Position numbers and translations under genes: made by a program. A stretch of DNA of 64,000 nt from Streptomyces rubrogriseus (GTDB lineage Bacteria > Actinomycetota > Actinomycetes > Streptomycetales > Streptomycetaceae). The stretch spans positions 186,001 through 250,000 of the forward strand of contig NZ_CP116256.1 of assembly GCF_027947575.1 (NCBI RefSeq), given 5' to 3'. The notes below the pieces were generated by a model, which did no database searches, was not told where the DNA came from, and saw only the letters and a program-made list of their open reading frames with translations. The number at the start of each line of letters is the position of its first letter. The first letter of the stretch is position 1. This document shows, in pieces, positions 25,564 through 35,917 of the stretch.

Positions 25564-26682
25564 GTGAGCAGCCGTGCCCGTCGAATCGCCATATCCGTGG
25601 CCGCGTCCCTGATGACCTTCTCGCTGGCCTCCTGCGGCATGCTGGGCGCGTCGGAGAGCAGCGACGACGCCAGCCCGACCAAGGGCAACGACCTCCTGGT
25701 CGGGCTGCTGCTGCCGGAGAAGGAGAACACGCGCTACGAGCAGTTCGACTACCCCTTCTTCAAGAAGAAGGTCGGCGAGCTGACGCGTGACGAGGGCATC
25801 GTCAAGTACGCCAACGCCGAGGCCAGCGCCACCAAGCAGGCCGACCAGATGCAGCAGATGATCGAGGACAAGGTCGACGTGATCGTGCTGGACGCGGTCG
25901 ACGCGCACGCGATCGCGGACGGCGTGCAGAAGGCCAAGGACGCCGGCATCCCCGTCATCGCCTACGACCGGCTGGCCGAGGGCCCGATCGACGCCTACAT
26001 CTCCTTCGACAACGAGCTGGTCGGCGAGGTCCAGGGCCGCTCGCTCATCGAGGCGCTCGGCGGCGACCCGGAGAGCTCCGAGAAGATCGTCATGATGAAC
26101 GGCTCGTCCACCGACCCCAACGCCAAGCAGTTCAAGGCGGGCGCGCTGTCGGAGCTGAACGGCAAGGTGACGATCGCCCAGTCCTTCGACACCAAGGACT
26201 GGAAGCCGGAGAACGCCGAGGCGAACATGACCGAGGCGATCGAGAAGATCGGCAAGAAGAAGATCGCGGGCGTCTACTCCGCCAACGACGGCATGGCGGG
26301 CGGCATCATCAAGGCCCTGGAGGACGCGGGCGTCACCGACCTGCCGCCGATCACCGGCCAGGACGCGGAACTCGCGGCGGTCCAGCGGATCGTCACCGGC
26401 GAGCAGTACATGAGCGTGTACAAGTCCTACCCGCAGGAGGCCGAGAACGCCGCGGAGATGGCCGTGGCGCGGGTCCAGGGCCGGGACATCCAGTTCGACG
26501 CGCTGGCCCGCGACAAGGTCGACAGCCCCACCCACAAGGGCATCCCCGCCCAGCTCGTCCCCGTCGTCGCCCTCACCAAGGCCAACATCGAGGAGACGGT
26601 CGTCGCGGAGGGCTTCTACAAGGTCACCGACATCTGCACCGCCAAGTACGAGGACGCGTGCGCGGAGCTCGGTCTGAAGTAG
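25564..26682 (+). CDS. Sugar ABC transporter substrate-binding lipoprotein (XylF/RbsB-like)
   Basis: A 372-residue binding protein of the periplasmic-binding/LacI-fold type. Signal peptide with lipobox LASC (Cys at about residue 24). Family marks: NDLLVGLLLPEKENTRYEQF, DQMQQMIEDKVDVIVLDAVD, AHAIADGVQKAKDAGIPVIA, YDRLAEGPIDAYISFDNELV and VYSANDGMAGGIIKALEDAG. These resemble xylose- and multiple-sugar binding proteins. GTG start at 25564. No ATPase or permease gene is nearby, so it is an orphan binding protein that must partner with a transporter elsewhere or act as a sensor. Confidence 0.92.
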   Translation: MSSRARRIAISVAASLMTFSLASCGMLGASESSDDASPTKGNDLLVGLLLPEKENTRYEQFDYPFFKKKVGELTRDEGIVKYANAEASATKQADQMQQMIEDKVDVIVLDAVDAHAIADGVQKAKDAGIPVIAYDRLAEGPIDAYISFDNELVGEVQGRSLIEALGGDPESSEKIVMMNGSSTDPNAKQFKAGALSELNGKVTIAQSFDTKDWKPENAEANMTEAIEKIGKKKIAGVYSANDGMAGGIIKALEDAGVTDLPPITGQDAELAAVQRIVTGEQYMSVYKSYPQEAENAAEMAVARVQGRDIQFDALARDKVDSPTHKGIPAQLVPVVALTKANIEETVVAEGFYKVTDICTAKYEDACAELGLK

Positions 26683-26838
26683 ACAGCCCGCGTGTCCGCC
26701 CGGTTCCACGGTGACCGGGCGTTCCGCCCGCAACCGGCTCTTTTCGGCCTCCGTCCGCTGCGGAGCCTTGTTGCGGAGCCGGTCCCGGCCGCGCATAGTT
26801 GCGCTGCGGAAGAGCCGGAACCGGGGGTGGGATGGGCG

Positions 26839-27876
26839 ATGGCCGGGCACGGGGCTCAGGAGCACCCCCACGGGGCCGACCGGCTGTGCGCGGCCGGGGA
26901 CCGCGTCTACTCCCGGGCGGTCCGGCGCGGCCGGGTACCGCGCCGGGACGCCGAGCCGGTGCCCTGCCTCCTGGAACTGGCCCTGCTGCACCCCGACCCC
27001 GACGACATGGACTGGCTGGTGCCGACCTCCCCGCAGGAGGTGATGACGCGGCTGCTGCGCGGGGTCCACGACGAGGTCAGCGCCAGTCAGCGGCGGGTGG
27101 GCTCGGCCGTGGAGGCCTTCGAGTGGTACGCGGACCTCGGCCGGCTGCTCCAGACCCCGGCCGGCACGGAGAGCACGGCGATCCGGGTCCTGGACGGGCT
27201 GTCCCGCATCCAGGCCGCGATGGACGAGGCGACGCAGGCCTGTACGACGGAGGTGCTCACCGTCCAGCCCGGCGGCATCCGGCGCGAACACGAGCTGTCC
27301 GAGGGCCTGCACCGGGCGCTGGCGCTGCGCGGGCGCGGGGTGCGGATGCGGGACCTGTACACGCACGTGGCCCGGCACGGCCAGGGCCTGCTCAACTACC
27401 TGGAGCTGATGGGCGACGCGGTGGAAGCCCGCACCCTGGACGAGGTCATCGACCGTCTCATCCTCTTCGACCGCACCGTCGCCTTCATCCCCGCCAACAC
27501 CGACCGCACGATGGCCCTGGAGCTGCGCCATCCCGCCCTGATCTCCTACCTGGTCACGGTCTTCGAACGCCTGTGGCGCCTCGCCATCCCGCTCACCGCC
27601 CCCCTCCCCGACACCGGCATCGAGGGCATCTCCCACCGCGAGCAGTCCATCGCGGCGCTCCTCGCGGAGGGCCACCAGGACGCGGTGATCGCGGAACGCC
27701 TCGGCATCAGCGTCCGTACGGCCCGTGCGCACATCGCCCGGCTCTCCGAGACCCTGGGCGCGGCCAGCCGCACGCAGTTGGGCGTCCGCATAGCCCAGGC
27801 CGGCCTGGACGGCTCCCCGCGCAGCGCCCCGTCCCCCGTCATGCTTCCTGGTCGAGAATCCCCGACTGCCCGATGA
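26839..27876 (+). CDS. LuxR-type HTH regulator with TrmB-like sensor domain, paralogue 1
   Basis: A 345-residue protein. The N-terminal part has the shared pattern DRLCAAGDRVYSRAVRRGRV, PCLLELALLHPDPDDMDWLV. The middle (about 125-265) resembles a TrmB/PLD-like sensor (TEVLTVQPGG, RGVRMRDLYTHVARHGQG, RTVAFIPANTDRTMALELRH). The C-terminal GerE-type helix-turn-helix (about 270-325) reads EQSIAALLAEGHQDAVIAER, LGISVRTARAHIARL. Two more copies lie on the opposite strand just downstream. Its last 38 bases overlap the end of paralogue 2, so its C-terminal residues come from DNA antisense to that gene. ATG 26839 is chosen; GTG 26827 is possible. Confidence 0.85.
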   Translation: MAGHGAQEHPHGADRLCAAGDRVYSRAVRRGRVPRRDAEPVPCLLELALLHPDPDDMDWLVPTSPQEVMTRLLRGVHDEVSASQRRVGSAVEAFEWYADLGRLLQTPAGTESTAIRVLDGLSRIQAAMDEATQACTTEVLTVQPGGIRREHELSEGLHRALALRGRGVRMRDLYTHVARHGQGLLNYLELMGDAVEARTLDEVIDRLILFDRTVAFIPANTDRTMALELRHPALISYLVTVFERLWRLAIPLTAPLPDTGIEGISHREQSIAALLAEGHQDAVIAERLGISVRTARAHIARLSETLGAASRTQLGVRIAQAGLDGSPRSAPSPVMLPGRESPTAR

Positions 27877-28822
27877 GGTAGCCGAGTTGGGCCCGGCTCT
27901 CGCTGCCGAGGGTGGCGGCGAGCTTGGCGATGTGGACGCGTGCGGTGCGGACGTTCATGCCGAGGCGGTCGGCGATGTCACTGTCGGTGTGGCCTTCGAC
28001 GAGGAGGGCGGCTATGGCGCGTTGGCGTGGGGTGATGCCGTTGAGGGTGGGCTGGTGGACGGCTTGGGGGTACATGGGCGTGGCGAGGTGCCAGAGGCGG
28101 TCGAAGGTGTTGACGAAGTAGGCGATGAGGGCGGGGTGGCGGACTTCGAGCGCGAGGGAGCGGTCGGCGCTGGCGGGGATGAAGGCGACGGTGCGGTCGA
28201 TGATGATCAGGCGTTCGGTCACCTCGTCGAGCGTGCGCGCCTCGACGTCACCGGTCAGCTGCTCGTAGCGGGCGCGCGTGTAGGGGGCGTGGCGGATGGT
28301 GTGCTGGTACAACGCCCGTACGCGGGCCCCGCGGTCGAGGAAGTCCTGGTCCCGCTTCATGGCCCCTTCGAGGATGTCGGGGCGCTTCCCGACGTGTGAG
28401 TCGTGCGGCTGGATGGCGAGGAGTTCTTTCCTGCCCTCGGCCATGGCTTCCTCGATTGCCTGGCCGGTGCGCTCCTTGCTGCTGAGGATTCTGAGGGCCG
28501 GAGTGTCCTCGGTGGGGGCATCGCGGCGACCCAGACGCATGAGGGGCTCGAAGACATCGGCCATCCGCTGCCCGCGCCGTCTCTCGTCGGCGATGCGGTC
28601 CTCCGAGGACCGGAGCAGGCGTTGGAGCACGACGGTGGGCGGTACGGGCTCGAGGCGGTCCAGGTCCTCGACGGCCGGGTGAAGCACGCCGTTGTCGATC
28701 AGGCAGGGAGCCGCGGCTGCCTCGGCGCTGGGAAGGTGTCCTTCCCGCAGTGCGCGGGCGTAGATCTCCAGGCCCGCATCACACAGCTCCTCCGTTCCGT
28801 GGTGATGCATCTCTCGGGTCAC
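27839..28822 (-). CDS. LuxR-type HTH regulator with TrmB-like sensor domain, paralogue 2
   Basis: A 327-residue protein of the same architecture: N-terminal ELCDAGLEIYARALREGHLP and PCLIDNGVLHPAVEDLDRLE, sensor-like middle (KELLAIQPHDSHVGKRPD, RGARVRALYQHTIRHAPY, DRTVAFIPASADRSLALEVR), and a C-terminal HTH (RQRAIAALLVEGHTDSDIAD, RLGMNVRTARVHIAKL). GTG at 28822 with AGAGAG upstream is chosen; ATG 28810 is an alternative. It is 25 bases downstream of paralogue 3 and cotranscribed with it. The ligand is unknown. Confidence 0.85.
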   Translation of the reverse strand: MTREMHHHGTEELCDAGLEIYARALREGHLPSAEAAAAPCLIDNGVLHPAVEDLDRLEPVPPTVVLQRLLRSSEDRIADERRRGQRMADVFEPLMRLGRRDAPTEDTPALRILSSKERTGQAIEEAMAEGRKELLAIQPHDSHVGKRPDILEGAMKRDQDFLDRGARVRALYQHTIRHAPYTRARYEQLTGDVEARTLDEVTERLIIIDRTVAFIPASADRSLALEVRHPALIAYFVNTFDRLWHLATPMYPQAVHQPTLNGITPRQRAIAALLVEGHTDSDIADRLGMNVRTARVHIAKLAATLGSESRAQLGYLIGQSGILDQEA

Positions 28823-28847
28823 GTGTGGCTCTCTTCGTCGACTGGGA

Positions 28848-29831
28848 TCAGTGATCCGTCTCCAGGATCCCCGACTGGGCTATGAGGTAGCCGAGTTGGG
28901 CGCGACTGCCACTACCGAGGGACTGTGCCAGTTTGGCTATGTGTGCTCGGCAGGTGCGTACGTTCATGCCCAGGCGCCGGGCGATGGCCTCGTCGACGTG
29001 TCCTTCGACCAGCAGCTTGGCTATGGAGTACTGGATGTCGGTGATACCACCCGGTGCGGGTTCGTAGGGCGCGCCGGCGTTCAGCGGCACGGACCGGCTC
29101 CACATGAATTCGAAGACCTTGATCAGGTAACGGACCAGGCCGGAATTACGGATCTCGAGGGCAACCTGCTGGTCGTCGCGCGTCGGGATGAACGCCACGG
29201 TCTCGTCGCAGACGATGAGGCGCTCCACCACCTCGTCGATCGTGCGGTACTCCGCCTTGCCGTTGGACAGCTGGGCGACGTAGGCGATCTTCTGTGGGCT
29301 GTACCGGGCCGTGTGCTGGTAGAGCGTGCGGATCCGCACACCGCGCTCCGTCAGCGGCTTGTCCCGCTCGAGTCCCTGAATGAGGCTGCGTTCGGAGAAC
29401 TGGTCGTCACTCGGCTGTACCGTGAGCATCTCCGTCCGGCACTGGGTGGTGGCCAGGTTGAGGGCCGCGTTGATGCGGTCACCGCCCTCCAGCACCGTGA
29501 TGGAGTGCTCGCTCCGCGCCGGCTGCGTGCCGATGGCCATGAAAGGTTCGAACGCGTCCGCCAGCTCGATCGAGAGCCGCCGCCGTTCCGTGATCTCCCG
29601 CTCGAGGGGGTGCAGGCGCTGAGCCAGAGCGGCAGACGGAGGCACGGGGCGCAACCAGTCGGCATCGTCCGGATCCGGGTGTATCAGCGCGAGTTCCATC
29701 AGACAGGGAGCGGATTCCACGTCTGCCCTCGCGATCCGTCCCAGGCGTAGGGCGTTCGCGTAGAGCCGGGTACCTTCGTCGCACAGTTCGGTCACCGCAT
29801 GGGGATGCGACGCCTTAGTCTGATTTGCCAC
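28848..29831 (-). CDS. LuxR-type HTH regulator with TrmB-like sensor domain, paralogue 3
   Basis: A 327-residue protein: ELCDEGTRLYANALRLGRIA and PCLMELALIHPDPDDADWLR at the N-terminus, sensor-like middle (TEMLTVQPSDDQFSERSLIQ, RGVRIRTLYQHTARYSPQKI, DETVAFIPTRDDQQVALEIR), HTH at the C-terminus (QYSIAKLLVEGHVDEAIARR, LGMNVRTCRAHIAKLAQSLG). GTG 29831 is chosen because GGAG lies five bases before it; the ATG at 29861 has no ribosome site. It is first in an operon with paralogue 2 and divergent from the small-peptide operon, 116 bases away, so it is the best candidate to control that operon. Confidence 0.85.
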   Translation of the reverse strand: MANQTKASHPHAVTELCDEGTRLYANALRLGRIARADVESAPCLMELALIHPDPDDADWLRPVPPSAALAQRLHPLEREITERRRLSIELADAFEPFMAIGTQPARSEHSITVLEGGDRINAALNLATTQCRTEMLTVQPSDDQFSERSLIQGLERDKPLTERGVRIRTLYQHTARYSPQKIAYVAQLSNGKAEYRTIDEVVERLIVCDETVAFIPTRDDQQVALEIRNSGLVRYLIKVFEFMWSRSVPLNAGAPYEPAPGGITDIQYSIAKLLVEGHVDEAIARRLGMNVRTCRAHIAKLAQSLGSGSRAQLGYLIAQSGILETDH

Positions 29832-29947
29832 CAAATCTCCACCCCCCAGGGTCCTGAACATGCAGGAACATGATGCACCGATTGTGTGGCCATGAGGTGT
29901 GGGAATGAGCCATCGTCTTACCTGACGGGGGAAGAGGAGACTTACGA

Positions 29948-30112
29948 GTGAGGACGAAGCCGACCATGCGCAACAGACTGGTTCGCTCGGTGCTTGCTGG
30001 CGCCCTCTTCGCCGCCGCCATCTTCGGAGCGCTGAGCTTTAACTCCGATACGGAGGGCGATGTTCGGGCGGACAGTCACTGGCCATCGGGCGTTGCGAAC
30101 TCGGGGGGCTGA
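29948..30112 (+). CDS. 54-residue putative secreted or membrane-anchored peptide
   Basis: GTG at 29948 is preceded by GAGGAG with eight bases between, a very good ribosome site. The product has a basic start (MRTKPTMRNRLVRS), a hydrophobic core VLAGALFAAAIFGAL (about 15-29) and a polar, acidic tail (SFNSDTEGDVRADSHWPSGV, then ANSGG) with no cysteine. This is a signal peptide or a single anchor with an exposed tail of about 25 residues. It is divergent from regulator paralogue 3 and only one base separates its stop from the next gene's start. Unknown family; a signalling peptide role is only a guess. Confidence 0.65.
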   Translation: MRTKPTMRNRLVRSVLAGALFAAAIFGALSFNSDTEGDVRADSHWPSGVANSGG

Positions 30113-30113
30113 A

Positions 30114-30449
30114 GTGACCACGCCACCCGACGACCGCTCCTTCCGTCGTGAAATGGCCAGCGCCTACCGCTCCGGCTGGCACTTCATCGACCTGGTCACC
30201 GCGATCCCGCACGCCGGTGACTCCCTGATGGTGACCGTCTTCGGCGAGCCGGTCGTCGTCACGCTGGACGAGGACGGCGACGTGCGTGCGTACCGGTGTC
30301 TGCGGCGGCCTCGGGGGGCGCCGCAGCCCGTCCGGTGTGCCATCCGGTACGGAATGATCTTTGTGAACCTGGACCAGCGGGACCACCGGCTCGAGCAGCC
30401 GGAGATCCCCGAAGTGAGGACCATCTCGGCCACCCCCCGCAGTGCCTGA
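30114..30449 (+). CDS. Short Rieske-like protein lacking the histidine ligands
   Basis: A 111-residue protein. SGWHFIDLVTAIPHAGDSLM, VTVFGEPVVVTLDEDGDVRA and YGMIFVNLDQRDHRLEQPEI resemble the Rieske domain of ring-hydroxylating oxygenase alpha subunits and the strand that follows it. In the cluster-binding part it reads YRCLRRPRGAPQPVRCAIRYG: two Cys remain, but where CxHRG and CxxH are expected, His is absent at both. The catalytic domain is missing. The GTG start is one base after the small-peptide stop, so translation is coupled. A 16-bp hairpin follows. It is unlikely to bind a normal [2Fe-2S] cluster. Confidence 0.7.
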   Translation: MTTPPDDRSFRREMASAYRSGWHFIDLVTAIPHAGDSLMVTVFGEPVVVTLDEDGDVRAYRCLRRPRGAPQPVRCAIRYGMIFVNLDQRDHRLEQPEIPEVRTISATPRSA

Positions 30450-30495
30450 CGCGATTCCCCCGTCGTAACACAATCGCTCAGGTGCTTCCCCCCGG

Positions 30496-30534
30496 CAGCG
30501 GCGTCACCGTGACCTGAACACGGTGACGCCGCTG
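30496..30534 (+). terminator. Terminator of the peptide/Rieske-like operon
   Basis: A 16-bp perfect stem (30496-30511 with 30519-30534) around a seven-base loop, 47 bases after the Rieske-like gene. Confidence 0.8.
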
Positions 30535-30658
30535 TCGCATGTGCGGACATCCCACGACAGCGGCCGGTTCCACGGCTGGCCGAAAAGGCACTCGTGCGAC
30601 GTGGTCCCGACTCCCTGTGCGAGCACTCTGGCGTCCCTGAGGGAGACGGGCGATCCAC

Positions 30659-30679
30659 CTTGAGTGGAATCGACTCAAC
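30659..30679. promoter_or_regulatory. HspR box upstream of clpB
   Basis: CTTGAGT-N7-ACTCAAC, matching the HspR consensus at 13 of 14 arm positions, 51 bases before the clpB start. It places clpB in the same regulon as the dnaK operon about 8 kb away, as known in S. coelicolor. Confidence 0.9.
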
Positions 30680-30729
30680 TTTGTGTACGCTGGATGAGTC
30701 AGCACTGACGCGAGGAGGAGAGCCAGAAC

Positions 30730-33327
<2,598 letters not shown>

Positions 33328-33347
33328 TGCGCAAGGTCCTCTCCCAT

Positions 33348-33379
33348 CGCGGTCCTGGAGCAGGTGTTCCAGGACCGCG
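33348..33379 (+). terminator. Hairpin after clpB
   Basis: CGCGGTCCTGGA (33348-33359) and TCCAGGACCGCG (33368-33379) form a perfect 12-bp stem 20 bases after the clpB stop. Confidence 0.7.
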
Positions 33380-33501
33380 TGGTCGTGGTGCGGGCGGGCC
33401 CTCTCAAGGGGGCTTTCACGATGAGCTTCGAGTCGATAATGGCTGTTTGACGTAACTGATGTGTTGATGTGCTCGTTGTGTCGAACGGGAGGGGTGTCGA
33501 C

Positions 33502-35145
33502 ATGAAGCGAGTTCTGGCCGTTCAGCGCATCAGTCGTGACAGTGAGGCGTCCTCGGCGCTCACCAGGCAGGATGAGGCCCTCACGCGCGCGATGCGGCAG
33601 GGCACTTACAAGGAGGTGGGCCGGGTCGTCGATGCCACCATCTCCGGTGCTGTCCATCTCGACCAGCGTCCCAGTCTGAGGAGATGGCTCCTAGAGCCGC
33701 TGGTCCACGAATGGGACGTGCTCATGGTCACCGAGCAGGACCGCATTACGCGGGACGACATGCACTGGTGGCATTTTGTCGACTGGGTCCTGAAGAACGG
33801 GAAGGACGTCGAGGTCCTCGACGATCCGACGTTCGACATCCGATCCGAAGACGGACGGATGCTCGCGGGTATCAAGGCGGCACAGGCGGCCAAGTATCGC
33901 AAAGCAGTGCAGGCCAAGCAGCTCGACCGTACGCAGTTCTTCCGTGAGAACAGGCTCTGGAACGGCGGTGTCTGGCCTTTCGGCTACCGTGTCGAGGTCT
34001 TTTCCCACCTGGGGGAGCGCCGCAAGCGTCTGGTCGTCGATCCCTGTACCTCGCAGCTTGTGCGTGAAGCCTACGACCGCCTCGTGCATGGCGAGGACAC
34101 CGTCTACGCCGTGGCGAGAGACTGGAACCTTCGGGGCGTGCCCAGCGCCCGTGATCACCAGCGCAGAGAACAGAACAAGGATCTTCCGAGACAGGAACGC
34201 AGGCCTGAGAAGGGGACCCGCTGGTCCGTGACGCCACTGCGCAACATACTGAGATCACCCGCCCTGATGGGTGTGATGATGCATCGTTCTGAACCTGTCC
34301 TGGACGTAGAAGGCCAAGCCGTGGTCTGGGCGGAACCCGTCCTCACGCCCGAAGAGTTCGCAGAGTTGCAGGAAGCGGTTGTCACCGAGCCGCGCGCAGC
34401 GGAATCCAGACCGGGCACGGGCTGGCGGACCCCGTTGCTCGGCGTGGTCTTCTGCTTGTGCGGTCGCCCCATGTACGTGCGGAACCAGAAGAATCACCTG
34501 GCTGACGGCACGGCTGCGATCTTGACGTACTACCAGTGTCGGTCCGTTTCCGAAATGAACCGTTGCGAGGCTCCTGCGACGTGGCGCGCCGAAAGTCTCT
34601 GTGGAGTCGTGGAGCAAGACTTCCTGGGCCGTGCCGGTGACCTGACCGAGACGAAGCGCAGATACGTACCGGGGCGGGACCACACCGCAGCCATCGCCGA
34701 GTTGCGCAACGCGCTCGCCAATCTCACCGTTGCCATCGGCACGGCAACCGCACCGGCGGCCGTTGCTGCGCTCACCCGGCAGATGGACGAACACGCGATG
34801 ACGATCTCGAGACTGGAAGCCGAGCCGGTGGTCCATGCGCGCTGGGAGGAGGAGCCGACCGGCGTGGTCTACCGAGAACAGTGGCGTGCTGCGAAGAACT
34901 GGGAGAGCCGGGCAGCTCTCCTCGTCAAGGCCGGTGCTCGCTTCTTCTGCGAAGGTACGCACAAGTCGGGAAGCGTACACATGTACCTTCCCTCCGCCTC
35001 ACAGCGACGGGCGAGCGGTGTGAGTCCCTCGAGAGGGGTTGAGGAGGCCGTCGGGATCGACTGCCACGAAGAGGAAGCCCGCCGGTATTTCACAGACCTG
35101 CGGCGAACCAAGGGGATGGGGCCGGGGTTCTGGTACTCACGCTGA
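33502..35145 (+). CDS. Large serine recombinase/integrase
   Basis: A 547-residue site-specific recombinase. Resolvase domain at the N-terminus with the nucleophile in VQRISRDSE (Ser11) and the DRITRDDMHWWHFVDWVLKN segment; then the Recombinase domain (about 155-270, NGGVWPFGYRVEVFSHLGER, RNILRSPALMGVMMHRSEPV); a zinc ribbon (CLCGRPMYVRN, then YYQCRS and RCEAP, about 325-365); and a C-terminal coiled-coil region. Phage and ICE integrases have this plan. GGGAGGGG precedes the ATG. No other phage, excision or conjugation gene is nearby. The gene and the 90 bases before it are richer in A/T than the flanks, a sign of transfer. Confidence 0.92.
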   Translation: MKRVLAVQRISRDSEASSALTRQDEALTRAMRQGTYKEVGRVVDATISGAVHLDQRPSLRRWLLEPLVHEWDVLMVTEQDRITRDDMHWWHFVDWVLKNGKDVEVLDDPTFDIRSEDGRMLAGIKAAQAAKYRKAVQAKQLDRTQFFRENRLWNGGVWPFGYRVEVFSHLGERRKRLVVDPCTSQLVREAYDRLVHGEDTVYAVARDWNLRGVPSARDHQRREQNKDLPRQERRPEKGTRWSVTPLRNILRSPALMGVMMHRSEPVLDVEGQAVVWAEPVLTPEEFAELQEAVVTEPRAAESRPGTGWRTPLLGVVFCLCGRPMYVRNQKNHLADGTAAILTYYQCRSVSEMNRCEAPATWRAESLCGVVEQDFLGRAGDLTETKRRYVPGRDHTAAIAELRNALANLTVAIGTATAPAAVAALTRQMDEHAMTISRLEAEPVVHARWEEEPTGVVYREQWRAAKNWESRAALLVKAGARFFCEGTHKSGSVHMYLPSASQRRASGVSPSRGVEEAVGIDCHEEEARRYFTDLRRTKGMGPGFWYSR

Positions 35146-35270
35146 CCCGACCGCGCGGCCGGCTCCCGGCCAGGCAGGTTGCCGGGCACGGCCCGGGCGA
35201 GAGAGGGTGGTCAGTACGTCTGGTCTCAGCTATGGCCGGACGAGCCAGACGACCGCAGGAGTGTCCCAGA

Positions 35271-35807
35271 ATGTCTATCGATCCGTCTTCGATTCCGAAC
35301 TTCGGGGGCAAGCAGCCCGAGCCGCAGCCCCAAGGACCGGCGGGCCCCGTCGTCCCGGATCAGGATCTTGTGAAGCAGCTCCTCGAACAGATGGAGCTGA
35401 AGTACGTCGTCGACGACGAGGGTGACCTCGCGGCGCCGTGGGAGCAGTTCCGTACGTACTTCATGTTCCGCGGCGAGGGTGACCAGCAGGTCTTCTCGGT
35501 GCGGACGTTCTACGACCGGCCCCACCAGATCGACGAGAAGCCGCAGCTGCTCGAGTCGGTCGACGACTGGAACCGGCGCACCCTGTGGCCCAAGGTGTAC
35601 TCCCACACCCACGACGACGGCACGGTCCGCCTGATCGGCGAGGCGCAGATGCTGATCGGCATGGGCGTCAGCCTGGAGCACTTCGTCTCCTCGACGGTCA
35701 GCTGGGTGCGGGCCGCGATCGAGTTCGACCGGTGGCTCGTGGAGCAGCTCGGCCTGGAGCAGGACGTCAACGAGGCGGAGAAGCCGACCGACGAGGACGG
35801 CGAGTAG
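35271..35807 (+). CDS. YbjN domain-containing protein
   Basis: A 178-residue cytoplasmic protein. After a Pro/Gln-rich start (1-30), the YbjN-like fold covers about 30-160 (LVKQLLEQMELKYVVDDEGD, AAPWEQFRTYFMFRGEGDQQ, LIGEAQMLIGMGVSLEHFVS, AAIEFDRWLVEQLGLEQDVN). YbjN proteins resemble type III secretion chaperones in fold; their role in actinobacteria is unknown. It is the core gene after the recombinase and ends at a terminator shared with the convergent aminotransferase. Confidence 0.88.
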   Translation: MSIDPSSIPNFGGKQPEPQPQGPAGPVVPDQDLVKQLLEQMELKYVVDDEGDLAAPWEQFRTYFMFRGEGDQQVFSVRTFYDRPHQIDEKPQLLESVDDWNRRTLWPKVYSHTHDDGTVRLIGEAQMLIGMGVSLEHFVSSTVSWVRAAIEFDRWLVEQLGLEQDVNEAEKPTDEDGE

Positions 35808-35830
35808 TCCGCCCCCGCGGCACCACTCCG

Positions 35831-35869
35831 GAGAGCCCGGCGCCCCGCTGTTGCGGGGGCCGGGCTCTC
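35831..35869. terminator. Bidirectional terminator
   Basis: GAGAGCCCGG (35831-35840) and CCGGGCTCTC (35860-35869) pair perfectly; the inner part pairs further with one bulge. The hairpin lies between the convergent YbjN and aminotransferase genes. Confidence 0.8.
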
Positions 35870-35879
35870 TCACTTCCCA

Positions 35880-35917
35880 CGGCTCACGCCGAGAGCGTCC
35901 GGCTCACGCCGAGAGCG
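35880..35917. repeat. Tandem duplication at the aminotransferase stop codon
   Basis: An 18-base unit (CGGCTCACGCCGAGAGCG) occurs at 35880-35897 and again at 35900-35917. It encodes the last codons and stop (LSA-stop) of the aminotransferase, so a second copy of the gene end lies just beyond the true stop. Confidence 0.9.

Noticed and set aside
33328..35270. Attachment-site direct repeats around the serine recombinase
   Set aside because: Reading both flanks by eye showed no shared repeat of useful length, so no att sites are claimed.
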